This document shows, piece after piece, positions 33,563 through 43,418 of a DNA stretch of 64,000 nucleotides. The stretch lies in contig NZ_NSEA01000028.1 in assembly GCF_002734285.1 (NCBI RefSeq), positions 30,100 through 94,099 on the forward strand, read 5' to 3'. The DNA is from Fredinandcohnia onubensis (GTDB lineage Bacteria > Bacillota > Bacilli > Bacillales > Bacillaceae_L). The position numbers and the translations under genes were made by a program. Under the pieces are notes generated by a model that was not told where the DNA came from, made no database searches, and saw only the letters and a list, made by a program, of their open reading frames with translations. Positions within the stretch are counted from its first letter, which is position 1, and every line of letters starts with the position of its first letter.

Positions 33563-34159
33563 CTAACTGTCAATCTCTTTTATAACAAACCCTCTTGCAA
33601 AGGTATTTAAAATACGTATGAGACGCTCTGTCATTTCACCGGGTGTCACATCAAAATCCCGCGCAATCCAGTCCGTAATTAACCCCGCCGTACCATATGC
33701 CATATAACGCTTTTGGTGGTAATCATCAACAGAAGGCACATCGTATTGAATATCAAATTTATTTTTCAATAAATTAAATATCGCTTCAGGCAGTTGCTGG
33801 TGAATGTGTGGCAAGGTATCTTCTAAAAGTATTAATGTAAAGTAATCACGGTGATCGTAAATATAAAACAACAAGTCGAAGGAGTTTGTTGTTAACTCTT
33901 CTACTTTTACCCGACTATCGCTTTGGTATTTACACATGCTGTAATACTGAATGGCTTCAAACATTTCATCCATTAACTCTTCAACAAGGTCATCTATGTT
34001 TTGATAATACACATAATACGTTGTTCGATTATAGTGCGCATGATCAACGATGTCCTTCACCGTAACAGCACTAAATCCCTTTTTATGTACCATTTCAATA
34101 AATGCTTTTTTTAAGAAATTTTTTGTCCGCATCGCTTGGTTGGAATTGGATTTCATCAT
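33563..34159 (-). CDS. TetR/AcrR-family transcriptional regulator
   Basis: A 198-residue repressor with an N-terminal helix-turn-helix (about residues 11-57): FIEMVHKKGFSAVTVKDIVD followed by HAHYNRTTYYVYYQNIDDLV. The C-terminal ligand-binding part is helical and unassigned. AGGAGAGG lies 4 bases before the two adjacent ATG codons. It is divergent from the alcohol dehydrogenase gene, a usual arrangement for a local regulator, so that gene is its likely target. Confidence 0.88.
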   Translation of the reverse strand: MMKSNSNQAMRTKNFLKKAFIEMVHKKGFSAVTVKDIVDHAHYNRTTYYVYYQNIDDLVEELMDEMFEAIQYYSMCKYQSDSRVKVEELTTNSFDLLFYIYDHRDYFTLILLEDTLPHIHQQLPEAIFNLLKNKFDIQYDVPSVDDYHQKRYMAYGTAGLITDWIARDFDVTPGEMTERLIRILNTFARGFVIKEIDS

Positions 34160-34325
34160 ATTCCTCTCCTATTAGACAGATTTGATGAAAGTGTTGGTAT
34201 CCTCAACATTATAACAAATATTAAGGATGGTTTATAGCAAGAGAAACCTAGTAAACTATAAATGTAGCAAGAATTATTAGGGGAAATTACAAAAAATAAA
34301 ATTTGAACAATTTGGAGGAGATAGT

Positions 34326-35279
34326 ATGAGAGGTTGGCTATTTTCAGGTACAAATAAACCACTAGAATTAATTGAAAAAGAAGATCCGAAAGCGATTCCA
34401 GGTCATGTTGTAATAGACGTGAAAGCTGCTGGTCTATGCCATTCAGACGTTGCGGCACTACAAGATCCAGGTTGGATGCCACTTTTCCCAAATGGTCCTG
34501 TTATTATGGGGCATGAGTTTGCTGGGGTTGTTATTGAAGTGGGTGAAGGTGTTGAAGGTTTTAAAGTTGGAGACCGTGTTGGGGCTAACCCAATGAATAG
34601 AGAAACAAAAGTAACTGCTGGGTATAACTATGACGGCGGGTATGCAGAAAAAGTACGTGTTCCTGCAGATCAATGCGTAATTATTCCTGAAGGCGTTTCC
34701 TATGTAGAAGGAGCAGCTTCAACAGATGCAGGGATTACAGCTTATCGTGCTCTTTTCAGTATCGGACAAGCTAAAGAAGGTACAAAATTAGGAATCATCG
34801 GCATTGGTGGTCTTGGTCAATTTGCTCTACAAATGGCTCTAATTAAAGGTTGCGAAGTATACGCTACCGATGTTTCTGAAGGAGCTCGAAAACTTGCTGG
34901 AGAACTAGGAGCTCATAAAGTATTCGATACTGTTCTAGATATGAAAGAAGCAGAATGTGACGTTATTGTGGACTTTGCTGGTTTTGGACAAACAACTTCT
35001 GACGCACTGGATGCTGTAAGACCAAAAGGAACAGTTGTAATCGTTGGTATGGGTAAATTAGAATCTAATATCAATACGTACTTAATGATTACAAAAGAAA
35101 TTAAGCTTTTAGGAAGCAATGGTGGGTCTGTAGAAGACCTAAAAGGTGTGTATGATTGCTTCGCTACTGGAAAAATGAATCCAGCTCTTATCACAATCCC
35201 ATTTGAAGAAGTCGACAAAGGGATTGAAAAACTGAAAAACCATGAAGTAAAAGGACGCTTAGTAGCTGTATTTGAATAA
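34326..35279 (+). CDS. Zinc-type alcohol dehydrogenase family protein
   Basis: A 317-residue medium-chain dehydrogenase/reductase. The catalytic zinc site has Cys38 in AGLCHSDVA, GHEFAG around residue 62 and a later acidic ligand; the cofactor fold carries GIIGIGGLGQFALQMA. The structural-zinc loop with four cysteines is absent, which makes it shorter than classic ADHs. It probably oxidises an alcohol or reduces an aldehyde with NAD(P); the substrate is unknown. GGAGG lies 6 bases before the ATG. Confidence 0.88.
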   Translation: MRGWLFSGTNKPLELIEKEDPKAIPGHVVIDVKAAGLCHSDVAALQDPGWMPLFPNGPVIMGHEFAGVVIEVGEGVEGFKVGDRVGANPMNRETKVTAGYNYDGGYAEKVRVPADQCVIIPEGVSYVEGAASTDAGITAYRALFSIGQAKEGTKLGIIGIGGLGQFALQMALIKGCEVYATDVSEGARKLAGELGAHKVFDTVLDMKEAECDVIVDFAGFGQTTSDALDAVRPKGTVVIVGMGKLESNINTYLMITKEIKLLGSNGGSVEDLKGVYDCFATGKMNPALITIPFEEVDKGIEKLKNHEVKGRLVAVFE

Positions 35280-35305
35280 ACGGATATAACAATCTTCTGA
35301 AGTGA

Positions 35306-35350
35306 AAAAGCCTGTGAAATTTTAACATAAAAATTTCACAGGCTTTTATA
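35306..35350 (+). terminator. Terminator of the alcohol dehydrogenase gene
   Basis: A perfect 18-bp stem (AAAAGCCTGTGAAATTTT) with a 6-base loop. Confidence 0.9.
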
Positions 35351-35630
35351 TATTTTTAGCAAAAAAGAGAAAGATAATTTGAGTTCACCCAACCAATTTC
35401 TCCAATACCTCTATCTTAAGTTAGTTATATCCCGGCCTGTTTTTATTGTTAAATATATATGTAAAGTTTTTTACTTAAGCTAAAGAGGGCTTAAGTTGAA
35501 TATGTATTAAAAAATGACTAGATTCCACGTAAATAGGATCCCAGCCATTTATTAAACCCATAAATACCTTGTGTTGAACATACACTTCGCACATGTCGAG
35601 TGCTCAGGCAATTTCATACAAGCTGAACAA

Positions 35631-35723
35631 AAAGCCCAATCAAAACAAGATTGGGCTTTTTGCCTATCACTTACCTGTGGAACAAATTTGTGAAACAAGA
35701 AAATTCGGGTTGTCACTGTGACG
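35631..35723. repeat. R2 repeat, copy b
   Basis: AAGCCCAATC-AAAACAA-GATTGGGCTT hairpin, then TTGCCTATCACTTACCTGTG, GTGAAACAAGAAAATTCGGG and GTCACTGTGACG. It lies in the 890-bp gap before the GH101 gene; 35351-35630 shows no gene. Confidence 0.8.
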
Positions 35724-35824
35724 GGATAGTGATGAGCCACTATGCCTGTAAAGCAAAAAAAGGATAGGACTTAAGGGGGAGTTTTATCATTAATTAAAGA
35801 AAACAAAATCAAAAAAACAAAAAT

Positions 35825-35866
35825 CCTAAAAAATATAACAATATCTTTATTGTGAAAGGGCTTTCT
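35825..35866 (+). promoter_or_regulatory. Shared upstream box with cre-like site (GH101 gene)
   Basis: TGAAAGGGCTTTCT (35853-35866) is close to the CcpA cre consensus. The 36 bases 35825-35860 match 29 of 36 with 41892-41927 upstream of the ABC operon. The GH101 start is about 300 bp further on, so there is a long leader; it also holds an ATACTAG/CTAGTAT inverted repeat around GGGCCC (35885-35919). Confidence 0.6.
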
Positions 35867-36167
35867 TGATAGTAATCTCAAACTATACTAGTTTAGAAAG
35901 GGCCCATTTTATCTAGTATGTTGGTGTTATGGATTAGGTAACAGGTTAGCAGGGGAGAACAGGTAACCAGGTTAAATAAACTTTTATACATACTTGTAAC
36001 GAATCCACTGACATCACCGAATCACTCCCTTTTATCCTCATTGAAACTTTCACACGAGATTCGAGAAAAGTTTATTACCATGGTTATATAGGTATCTATC
36101 CCTTCTAGGTAAAGAAAAAGACCAAATAGCAAAAAGAGTAATTTATTGAAAAGGAGGAAATGACAAG

Positions 36168-39100
36168 TTGAATCTTAAATTGTTTAAGAAATCATTAGTT
36201 GGATTATTGGTAGTTATGCTGGTTTTACCGTATTATACTACTGGTTTTTCACATTTGCTTGTAAGTGCTGAGGGAATCTATAATCCTTGGATGTCGATTT
36301 CCAATGTTGGCAATGAAGTAAATGAAGTCGTAACACAAGACTCAAAGTCATATGCAAGACTTGGTACTGGTGATGGTAACGACAATGGGGGAAAAGCAGC
36401 TGTCTTCCGTGAAAAAGGAGCGAAAGGTCAAGAAACTGGTACAATGGAATATACGTTTATACCAGAAACAGATAGTAAAACAACAAGATTCGGATTTAAC
36501 CCTCATTATGTGGATGCAAACAATTTTGTATTTGTAGGTTATGATGCTGGTGGCTGGTTCTACGAATACAAGTATCAAGGAAAAGGTGAATGGTTACAAG
36601 AACGACCTGATGTACCTAATCCAGAACAGGGAAAGGAATATACTTTGAAGATTGAATATAGTGGTTCAACAATGGATGTAACTCTAAATGGTGAGAATCT
36701 ATTTGGGGGAACAGTAACGTTAGCAAGTGATGTCGAAAAGCTTATTCATGCTCCTGAGGCTCTAAAGCTTGGAAAATATGGTGGTGAAAACACTCAGGTT
36801 CTCCTTGAGTTAGACGAGTCAGCTGTTGACCCTGGAACTGAAGAACCGGGGCAAGAGCCAGAACCTGAACCAGAACCAGAACCAGAGCAGGATCCAGAGG
36901 TACCTGATAGAGAACCTGTTAACATTACTGATAATAACCTCCAAGATGGAGACTTTGAGATTATACAAGGGGATGGAACGTTAACCTATAACAATGATGG
37001 AACGGTTACTTTTAATGTTCCTAACTCCCATGCTAAAAACAAAATCATCTATAAACCGATGGAAGAAATTAAAAATGGTGTATTTGAAGCAGATATTACT
37101 ACGGATAAAAATTTGAACAGATTTGGATTTATCTATCGTGTTCAAGATCCAACATCATACACCTATGTTGGTACAGGCGATCAAAATAATCAATATTTTG
37201 GTGAAATCTTTGGTCCTGCAAACAGATGGACTGCAATGACTGAAGGGGTAGCACTTAAACCAGGTGAAACCTATCATCTAAAAGTAAGATTTATTGATGA
37301 TGTATCTACTTTGTATATTAATGGTGAAAAAATGGGTTCATGGACTCAACCTGGTGGAGTAAATGTTCCTGGACAATTAGGTCTAGAAAAAAGTCGTGGA
37401 GATGCCAAAATTACAATCGGTAATATTCGTATTTTGGAATATACTCCACCTAAGCCACCGAGTACACCTCCTGTTGAGAATAAGTTAAGCTCAGAATATA
37501 TGGATGTCGTAATCGATGAGGTATTCCCTCGTGTGATCGAATACAGAGTTGGAAATAAAGTAATGAAAGGTCAGGAACGACCTGTCTATGGATTGAAAGT
37601 GAATGGCGTGTTGTATTATCCAGAGGTTAGCTTTGAAAAGGCCAAAGATAATGAAGCTCTATACACTTTAACTATTAAAGATGAAGTAGAAGATCTAGAT
37701 GCTGTATTTAAACTTTCATTAAAAGTAAAAAATAATCAAGTAATCTACCACTTTGAAGATATTAAAAATGCAGGTAGTGCAAAAATTGAAACCATTGAGT
37801 TTGCGGACATGAACTTCATTTCTGTTAACTCGAATGAAGAAAATGCTAAAGCAAAATTAACTAATCTTAGCAGTGATGTTACAAAACCTGGTGATGTTGA
37901 TGTAACAGTTGATACGGATATGAATAGAGTTGGCACAACAGATACGTATTATACTGCGTTTTTATCCAACAACGATTTGAGTGCCGGTGTATGGTCGAGT
38001 TCGGAAGTGGATGGACATCGTAATTTGACAGCAAATCGGTATGAAAATGAAGTTGGTGCAAAAGCGGTGGGTATTGGTTCAAGTCCATTATTTTATCATA
38101 GAGAATTTATGCCAAAACCTTCTTCTAATCCAGCAACGATAAAAATTGCAATTGCCGAAGATTTAAATGAGGATTCCAATGTTGACTGGCAAGACGGTGC
38201 AATTGCATATCGTGACATTATGCAGGATATTCCTGAGTGGGAAAATGTGAATAATATCGTAGGAACACGTATTGCAATGAATTTCGGTTCCCAAGGACAA
38301 CAGCCGTTCTTAAAGACATTGGATAATATTAAAAAGGTTGCATTAGCAACAGATGGTTTACGTCAAGCAGTACTATTAAAAGGGTATGGAAACGAAGGAC
38401 ATGATAGTGCACACCCAGACTATGGCAATGTAGGTGAACGTATGGGTGGTGACGAAGATCTAAACCTGTTAATCAAAGAAGGACATAAGTACAATGCTGA
38501 ACTAGGTGTCCATATCAATGCACAGGAAACCTATCCAGAAGCAAAAGCATTTAATGAAGACCTCATCAATGGTCCAAATGCAAGGGGATGGGGATGGATT
38601 GACCAAGGGTACACTATAGATAAATTATATGACTTATATTCAGGTTCCCGTGCAAAACGCTTAGATGATTTGGAAGCAGTGGCACCAGATTTAGATTTTG
38701 TGTATTTAGATGTATGGTACCAGGACCAATGGGAATCTAATAGAGTTGTAGAACAATTTGTGGAAAGAGGTCTACGAGTAACGACTGAATTTGGTACGTC
38801 TATCCCGAACCATTCTACATGGCAGCATTGGGCTACTGATAAAAACTATGGCGGACCTGCAAGTAAAGGGATTAACTCTGAAGTGTTACGTTTTATAAGC
38901 AATCACCAAAAAGATTCATGGGTATTAAATTGGCCAGAAGCTGGTGGAACAGCAGATCATCCACTTCTTGGCGGGTTTGAATTAGGTGGATTTGAAGGTT
39001 GGCAGTCAGATAAAAACTTTGACAACTTCATTACTAGAACGTTCGATACAAATTTACCAACTAAATTTTTACAAAAGTATTATGTAACAAATTGGACGAA

Positions 39101-40877
39101 GGTGGATGGAGATCCAACGAAAACCAACCTTGAAAAAGAAATTAAGTTGCAAGACCCTAGTAATGGAGACAGGGTAGTTGTCACTAGAAAAGATGACTCT
39201 AGAGATCGTATCATTACACTAAATGGCAATGTTGTTCTTGATGGGAATACGTATCTTTTACCATGGGTAGAACAGGATTTTGAAACACCTACACATGATT
39301 CTCAAAAATTATACCATTGGAATTTAGAGGGTGGGGAAACGACATGGACTCTTCCAGACGAATATCAGGGTATTGATAATGTGAAGGTGTATAAGTTAAC
39401 TGATCAAGGAAGAACAGACAAGCAAGTAATAAAGGTAAAAAATAATAAAATTACCTTAAATGCTGAAGCTAATACTCCATATATCGTTATAGCTGAAGAC
39501 GAAAAAGGAGTAGAGGTAGATGAATGGAGTACAGGTGCTCATGTTCACGATACAGGCTTCAATACAGGTACGGTACAAGATAAGCATACTAAGGTCAAAG
39601 GGGATAAGAAGTCTGTAAGTGTGATCCGTACTGATCAAACTGGAACAGCTCGTCAATTAAGCAGTGGTGACTACTACTTAAACTTTGATAGCCCATCAAA
39701 ATATACAGAAATTTCACGTTCTATTACGGGATTAGAACCTGGTAAAAATTATGTAGCTGAAGTATATGTAGATAACCAAAGTGACGTAAAAGCATCCATC
39801 AAAGTAACTGGTGGTGTAAAAGAAAAGTCGAACTACACAATAAGAAGTCTGCAAAAAAATTACGTCAAAGCAGATTCACATGCCACTAACGATGGATACC
39901 AAAGTAAAATGCAGCGCATACAGGTAAGTTTTACTGCGAAAGATAAAACAGCAAAATTAATTCTAAGCCGTGAAGCCGGTGAAGGAATAACTAAATTTGA
40001 TGATATTAGAGTCGTACAAAAATCTTTGAACAATTATGCAAAACCAGGTGTATTTACACAAGACTTTGAGACAGTTGTTCAGGGAATTTACCCATTTGTT
40101 ATTGGGAATACAGAAAATGTAGAGGATAACAGGATTCACCTATCTGAAAAACATGCGCCATATACTCAGAAAGGTTGGGCTGGCAAGGTAGTTGATGATG
40201 TAATTGAAGGGAATTGGTCAGTTAAAGTAAACACTGGTAATCGTGGTTTAGTGTATCGTACCATTCCACAACATTTCCGTTTTGAACCCGGAGTTACTTA
40301 CAAAGTATCATTCGACTATCAGACTACAGCAACATCTATTAGACTCATTTCTGGAGACGAAGAAATTGATGAAAAAGAGATCAACCAAGTTAAAGAAGTT
40401 AACGTAAATGAACTACTTCCAGCCTCTACTGAAACTAGAACAGCTGAGTTCACCATTACTGGTGCTGAAAATGGTCAAACCTATATTGGGATCTTTAACG
40501 ATGGAACTAGTTTAAATATGCACACAGGTGAAGGTACGTTTATTTTAGATAATTTACGTATTGAAGCTACGTCTCCAATATGGCATGTTGGAGAAAAAGC
40601 CCCGAATGATCACTTAGGTGCCAAAGGAGATTATTACGTAGACACGAAGAAACTCGATATCTTTCAGAAGCAAGATAAAGAGTGGAAACTGTTTGACAAT
40701 ATTCGTGCGAAAATAAACAGCAGTGATAACAAAGGGTGGACGTTAGGAGATGGAGTGCCAAGTGAAGTAAAAGGTAAAAATGGTGATTTTTATGTAGATC
40801 AAACGGCAGGAGCCTTATATTTAAAATCTATAAACGGTTGGGAACTTGTTACTAAAAGAGGCACGCTAAAAGAATAA
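36168..40877 (+). CDS. Secreted GH101 endo-alpha-N-acetylgalactosaminidase
   Basis: A 1569-residue exported enzyme predicted to release Gal-beta-1,3-GalNAc (core 1) from Ser/Thr of mucin-type glycoproteins. A signal peptide covers residues 1-34. Two related beta-sandwich modules (about 40-220 and 255-425) are joined by a Pro-Glu linker near 225-250. The GH101 core spans about 440-1130; the barrel has GTRIAMNFGSQGQQPF, GVHINAQETYPEA, and YLDVWY (Asp848) with VTTEFG (Glu874) as the likely catalytic pair. Galactose-binding-like modules follow, then two short repeats with G-D-Y/F-Y-V-D near 1480-1569. No LPXTG anchor is present. TTG start, with AAGGAGG 10 bases upstream. Confidence 0.88.
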   Translation: MNLKLFKKSLVGLLVVMLVLPYYTTGFSHLLVSAEGIYNPWMSISNVGNEVNEVVTQDSKSYARLGTGDGNDNGGKAAVFREKGAKGQETGTMEYTFIPETDSKTTRFGFNPHYVDANNFVFVGYDAGGWFYEYKYQGKGEWLQERPDVPNPEQGKEYTLKIEYSGSTMDVTLNGENLFGGTVTLASDVEKLIHAPEALKLGKYGGENTQVLLELDESAVDPGTEEPGQEPEPEPEPEPEQDPEVPDREPVNITDNNLQDGDFEIIQGDGTLTYNNDGTVTFNVPNSHAKNKIIYKPMEEIKNGVFEADITTDKNLNRFGFIYRVQDPTSYTYVGTGDQNNQYFGEIFGPANRWTAMTEGVALKPGETYHLKVRFIDDVSTLYINGEKMGSWTQPGGVNVPGQLGLEKSRGDAKITIGNIRILEYTPPKPPSTPPVENKLSSEYMDVVIDEVFPRVIEYRVGNKVMKGQERPVYGLKVNGVLYYPEVSFEKAKDNEALYTLTIKDEVEDLDAVFKLSLKVKNNQVIYHFEDIKNAGSAKIETIEFADMNFISVNSNEENAKAKLTNLSSDVTKPGDVDVTVDTDMNRVGTTDTYYTAFLSNNDLSAGVWSSSEVDGHRNLTANRYENEVGAKAVGIGSSPLFYHREFMPKPSSNPATIKIAIAEDLNEDSNVDWQDGAIAYRDIMQDIPEWENVNNIVGTRIAMNFGSQGQQPFLKTLDNIKKVALATDGLRQAVLLKGYGNEGHDSAHPDYGNVGERMGGDEDLNLLIKEGHKYNAELGVHINAQETYPEAKAFNEDLINGPNARGWGWIDQGYTIDKLYDLYSGSRAKRLDDLEAVAPDLDFVYLDVWYQDQWESNRVVEQFVERGLRVTTEFGTSIPNHSTWQHWATDKNYGGPASKGINSEVLRFISNHQKDSWVLNWPEAGGTADHPLLGGFELGGFEGWQSDKNFDNFITRTFDTNLPTKFLQKYYVTNWTKVDGDPTKTNLEKEIKLQDPSNGDRVVVTRKDDSRDRIITLNGNVVLDGNTYLLPWVEQDFETPTHDSQKLYHWNLEGGETTWTLPDEYQGIDNVKVYKLTDQGRTDKQVIKVKNNKITLNAEANTPYIVIAEDEKGVEVDEWSTGAHVHDTGFNTGTVQDKHTKVKGDKKSVSVIRTDQTGTARQLSSGDYYLNFDSPSKYTEISRSITGLEPGKNYVAEVYVDNQSDVKASIKVTGGVKEKSNYTIRSLQKNYVKADSHATNDGYQSKMQRIQVSFTAKDKTAKLILSREAGEGITKFDDIRVVQKSLNNYAKPGVFTQDFETVVQGIYPFVIGNTENVEDNRIHLSEKHAPYTQKGWAGKVVDDVIEGNWSVKVNTGNRGLVYRTIPQHFRFEPGVTYKVSFDYQTTATSIRLISGDEEIDEKEINQVKEVNVNELLPASTETRTAEFTITGAENGQTYIGIFNDGTSLNMHTGEGTFILDNLRIEATSPIWHVGEKAPNDHLGAKGDYYVDTKKLDIFQKQDKEWKLFDNIRAKINSSDNKGWTLGDGVPSEVKGKNGDFYVDQTAGALYLKSINGWELVTKRGTLKE

Positions 40878-40893
40878 GATATAGAATTGAAGA

Positions 40894-40940
40894 AACAGCT
40901 GATCAAAAAGAAATTCTCCTTTTGGTCAGCTGTTCTTTTT
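40894..40940. terminator. Terminator between the GH101 gene and araC-type gene
   Basis: AACAGCTGATCAAAA pairs with TTTTGGTCAGCTGTT around an 11-base loop and is followed by CTTTTT; it serves the GH101 gene and perhaps the convergent regulator. Confidence 0.8.
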
Positions 40941-40976
40941 ATCCCGCAATAAAGGGCAGTAATAAAAAGTTTCACT

Positions 40977-41828
40977 TTAAGACAAGCTAGTTTCTGATTT
41001 TTTTCTTATTTCTTTACGATAACCAGAAGGTGTTTGATTAGTTGTTCGTTTAAACACTTGTGTGAAAAAGGATTGGGAGGAAAAACCAATAAATTCAGCA
41101 ATGTTAGCGATGTTGTAGTCGGTAGTTTCTAAGAGGATTTTCGCTTCTCGGATTCGCACCTGATTGAGATATTCAATCGGTGAGATTTTCATATCGTTTT
41201 TAAAGCAATGAGCGAGATAATATTTGTTAATATGCCCAACTTCAGCTAGAGTGTCTAATGAAATATCATCACGATAATTTTGGTTTATAAAATGAGTGAT
41301 TAAGGAAACAGCCCTATTCATACTTTTTTGGTTTGTCTTTTTTACAGTAAACTTCTTTTCTCTTCTAAGTTTGACGATAAGAATTTCAATAATATTTTGA
41401 CAAATAATCTCATATTCCTCATCACTATATTTTACTTCTGCTATTAATTTATTTAGGTAGAATAGAATATCCTTTCGATCCCCTTGATAAGTAAATACTC
41501 CCATTTGGCTATCCTGTTCTTCTTCCAAAGCAAATGATAATCCTTCTATGCCAAGTGCTATGTATTCAAGTGAATCTTGAGAATTTGACTTTTCTGTATG
41601 CTCGACATTTGGATTAATAATTACTAAGTCATTCTCTTTTACAGGTATCTCATGATTTGGAAGTATAAAGTAGCCTTTTCCTTTAACAATATAAAAAAGT
41701 TCAGTAAAGTGATGTGAATGTTGAGTACTATGCCAATCTTTATCGTATTCCGTTCGCGTAATATACAATAGTTTTATAGGCATCTTATTCGTATATGAAT
41801 CTCTAACTTTATAAATCTCATAAGACAA
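40977..41828 (-). CDS. AraC-family regulator with N-terminal cupin domain
   Basis: A 283-residue regulator. Residues 20-100 form a sugar-sensing cupin (HSHHFTELFYIVKGKGYFIL, then NPNVEHTEKS). The C-terminal 100 residues hold two helix-turn-helix motifs: ISLDTLAEVGHINKYYLAHCF and YNIANIAEFIGFSSQSFFTQ, then FKRTTNQTPSGYR. GGGAGG overlaps a GTG at 41837, so the TTG at 41828 (8-base spacing) is the better start. It lies between the GH101 gene and the divergent ABC operon, and is the obvious candidate activator of both. Confidence 0.88.
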   Translation of the reverse strand: MSYEIYKVRDSYTNKMPIKLLYITRTEYDKDWHSTQHSHHFTELFYIVKGKGYFILPNHEIPVKENDLVIINPNVEHTEKSNSQDSLEYIALGIEGLSFALEEEQDSQMGVFTYQGDRKDILFYLNKLIAEVKYSDEEYEIICQNIIEILIVKLRREKKFTVKKTNQKSMNRAVSLITHFINQNYRDDISLDTLAEVGHINKYYLAHCFKNDMKISPIEYLNQVRIREAKILLETTDYNIANIAEFIGFSSQSFFTQVFKRTTNQTPSGYRKEIRKKSETSLS

Positions 41829-41891
41829 ACGATACACCTCCCAACATTTTCTAATTTAATTTTAACTAGGTTGTCAACAAAAAGCAATATT

Positions 41892-41933
41892 ACTAAAAAA
41901 ATGAACAAGATGTTTATTGTGAAAGCGTTTTAA
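41892..41933 (+). promoter_or_regulatory. Shared upstream box with cre-like site (ABC operon)
   Basis: TGAAAGCGTTTTAA (41920-41933) is a cre-like site. Bases 41892-41927 match the box before the GH101 gene. A TTGTCA at 41871 may be a -35 box, which would put the cre site at or after the start point, fitting CcpA repression. Confidence 0.6.
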
Positions 41934-41978
41934 AAACCTTAGGATTAAGATGTAAACAAATTTAAGGGGGCATTTAAT

Positions 41979-43334
41979 ATGAAAACTAAGAGACTATTAC
42001 TTGCTATTACATTTTCACTGTTTTTACTAGTTTTAGCTGCTTGTTCTGGAGATAAGACGGGTTCCACATCAACAAGTGAAGGAAGCGGTAAAACAGAATC
42101 TAGTGAAAAAGTAACACTACATGTCGCGGCTTTAGAATCTGCTTATGGTTCTGACATGTGGACAAAAATGAAAGAAGCATATGAAGCAAAAAATGAAAAC
42201 GTAACCATTGAATTAACTGTTGAAAAAAATCTTGAAGAGGTTGTTCGTCCAAACATGCAAGCAGGGGAGTATCCTGATGTTTTCTTGTTAGCAACAGGAA
42301 GACCCGAAGCGCTGACAGAAACCCTTATTAAAGAGAACGGCTTAGAAGATATTACCGATGTTTTAGATATGAAAGTATATGGTGAGGCCGTAACTGTAGG
42401 TGAAAAATTACTAGACGGATTTACAGATACACTGGCAACAAATCCATACGCAGATGGAAAAACATACTTAGGACCGATGTTTTATAGCCCAACTGGATTA
42501 TTCTACAATACTGGATTATTCGAAGAAAAAGGTTGGGAAGTTCCAACTACTTGGGATGAAATGTGGGAATTAGGTGAAAAAGCTGCTGAAGAAGGTATCT
42601 CACTATTTACATACCCTACAACAGGTTACTTTGATACTGTAATTGGATCTATGCTTTACGCTTCAGGTGGAACAGATTTTTATAACTCAGCAATGAAATA
42701 TGAAGATGGTGTATGGGAATCAAATGAAGCAAAACGTGTACTTGAAACAATTGGTAAGTTAGCAGATTTTACACATCCAAATACAGTTGCTAATGCTAAC
42801 CCCAACGATTTTACAAAGAACCAACAACTAATCTTAGATAATAAAGCATTATTCATGCCAAATGGTACATGGGTAGTTGGAGAGATGGCAGAAGCACCTA
42901 GAGCGGAAAACTTCAAATGGGGTATGACCCCACTCCCTGCATATGAAGAGGGTGGAGAGCGCTATGCATTTACTTTCTTTGAACAAATTTGGATTCCGGC
43001 AGCAGCAAAAAATAAGGATGCTGCTAAAGACTTTGTAACATTTGTATACTCTGATGAAGCCGCCTCTATCTTTCTAGAAGCAGGAGCAGTTCAGCCAATC
43101 GATGGCATTACAGAACAGTTAGATGGAGATAACTTGATGTACTATAGCATCTACGATGATGGAGTATTACCAGCTATGGGAACATTTGCATCTACACAGC
43201 CTGTACCTGGAGTAAGTATGGGGGATACTTTATATGGTTCGATTGATAGTGTAATTAGCGGCAAATTATCTTATGAAGAATGGCAGAAGAAAATAGAAGA
43301 AGTAAGTGACAAACTAAGACCAGCTATGAACTAA
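41979..43334 (+). CDS. ABC sugar transporter, solute-binding lipoprotein
   Basis: A 451-residue extracellular receptor of the CUT1 family. Signal peptide with lipobox LVLAAC (Cys22), then a Ser/Gly/Thr linker. Core features are TIELTVEKNLEEVVRPNMQA, GEYPDVFLLATGR, YSPTGLFYNTGLFEEKGWEV-PTTWDEM and an N-terminal-lobe VTLHVAALES. From its operon I infer binding of galacto-N-biose (Gal-beta-1,3-GalNAc). AAGGGGG precedes the ATG. It is separated from the permease genes by a terminator-like hairpin. Confidence 0.88.
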   Translation: MKTKRLLLAITFSLFLLVLAACSGDKTGSTSTSEGSGKTESSEKVTLHVAALESAYGSDMWTKMKEAYEAKNENVTIELTVEKNLEEVVRPNMQAGEYPDVFLLATGRPEALTETLIKENGLEDITDVLDMKVYGEAVTVGEKLLDGFTDTLATNPYADGKTYLGPMFYSPTGLFYNTGLFEEKGWEVPTTWDEMWELGEKAAEEGISLFTYPTTGYFDTVIGSMLYASGGTDFYNSAMKYEDGVWESNEAKRVLETIGKLADFTHPNTVANANPNDFTKNQQLILDNKALFMPNGTWVVGEMAEAPRAENFKWGMTPLPAYEEGGERYAFTFFEQIWIPAAAKNKDAAKDFVTFVYSDEAASIFLEAGAVQPIDGITEQLDGDNLMYYSIYDDGVLPAMGTFASTQPVPGVSMGDTLYGSIDSVISGKLSYEEWQKKIEEVSDKLRPAMN

Positions 43335-43362
43335 GCCGTTTGGAAATAAGGAAGTGGTTAAT

Positions 43363-43400
43363 AAAACGGTGAGTGTATAGTATACTCGCCGTTTTATTTA
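43363..43400 (+). terminator. Intra-operon hairpin after the binding-protein gene
   Basis: AAAACGGTGAGTGTATA pairs with TATACTCGCCGTTTT, followed by ATTTATT. It is probably a leaky terminator that gives more receptor than permease. Confidence 0.75.
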
Positions 43401-43418
43401 TTAAGCGAGGTGGACATT

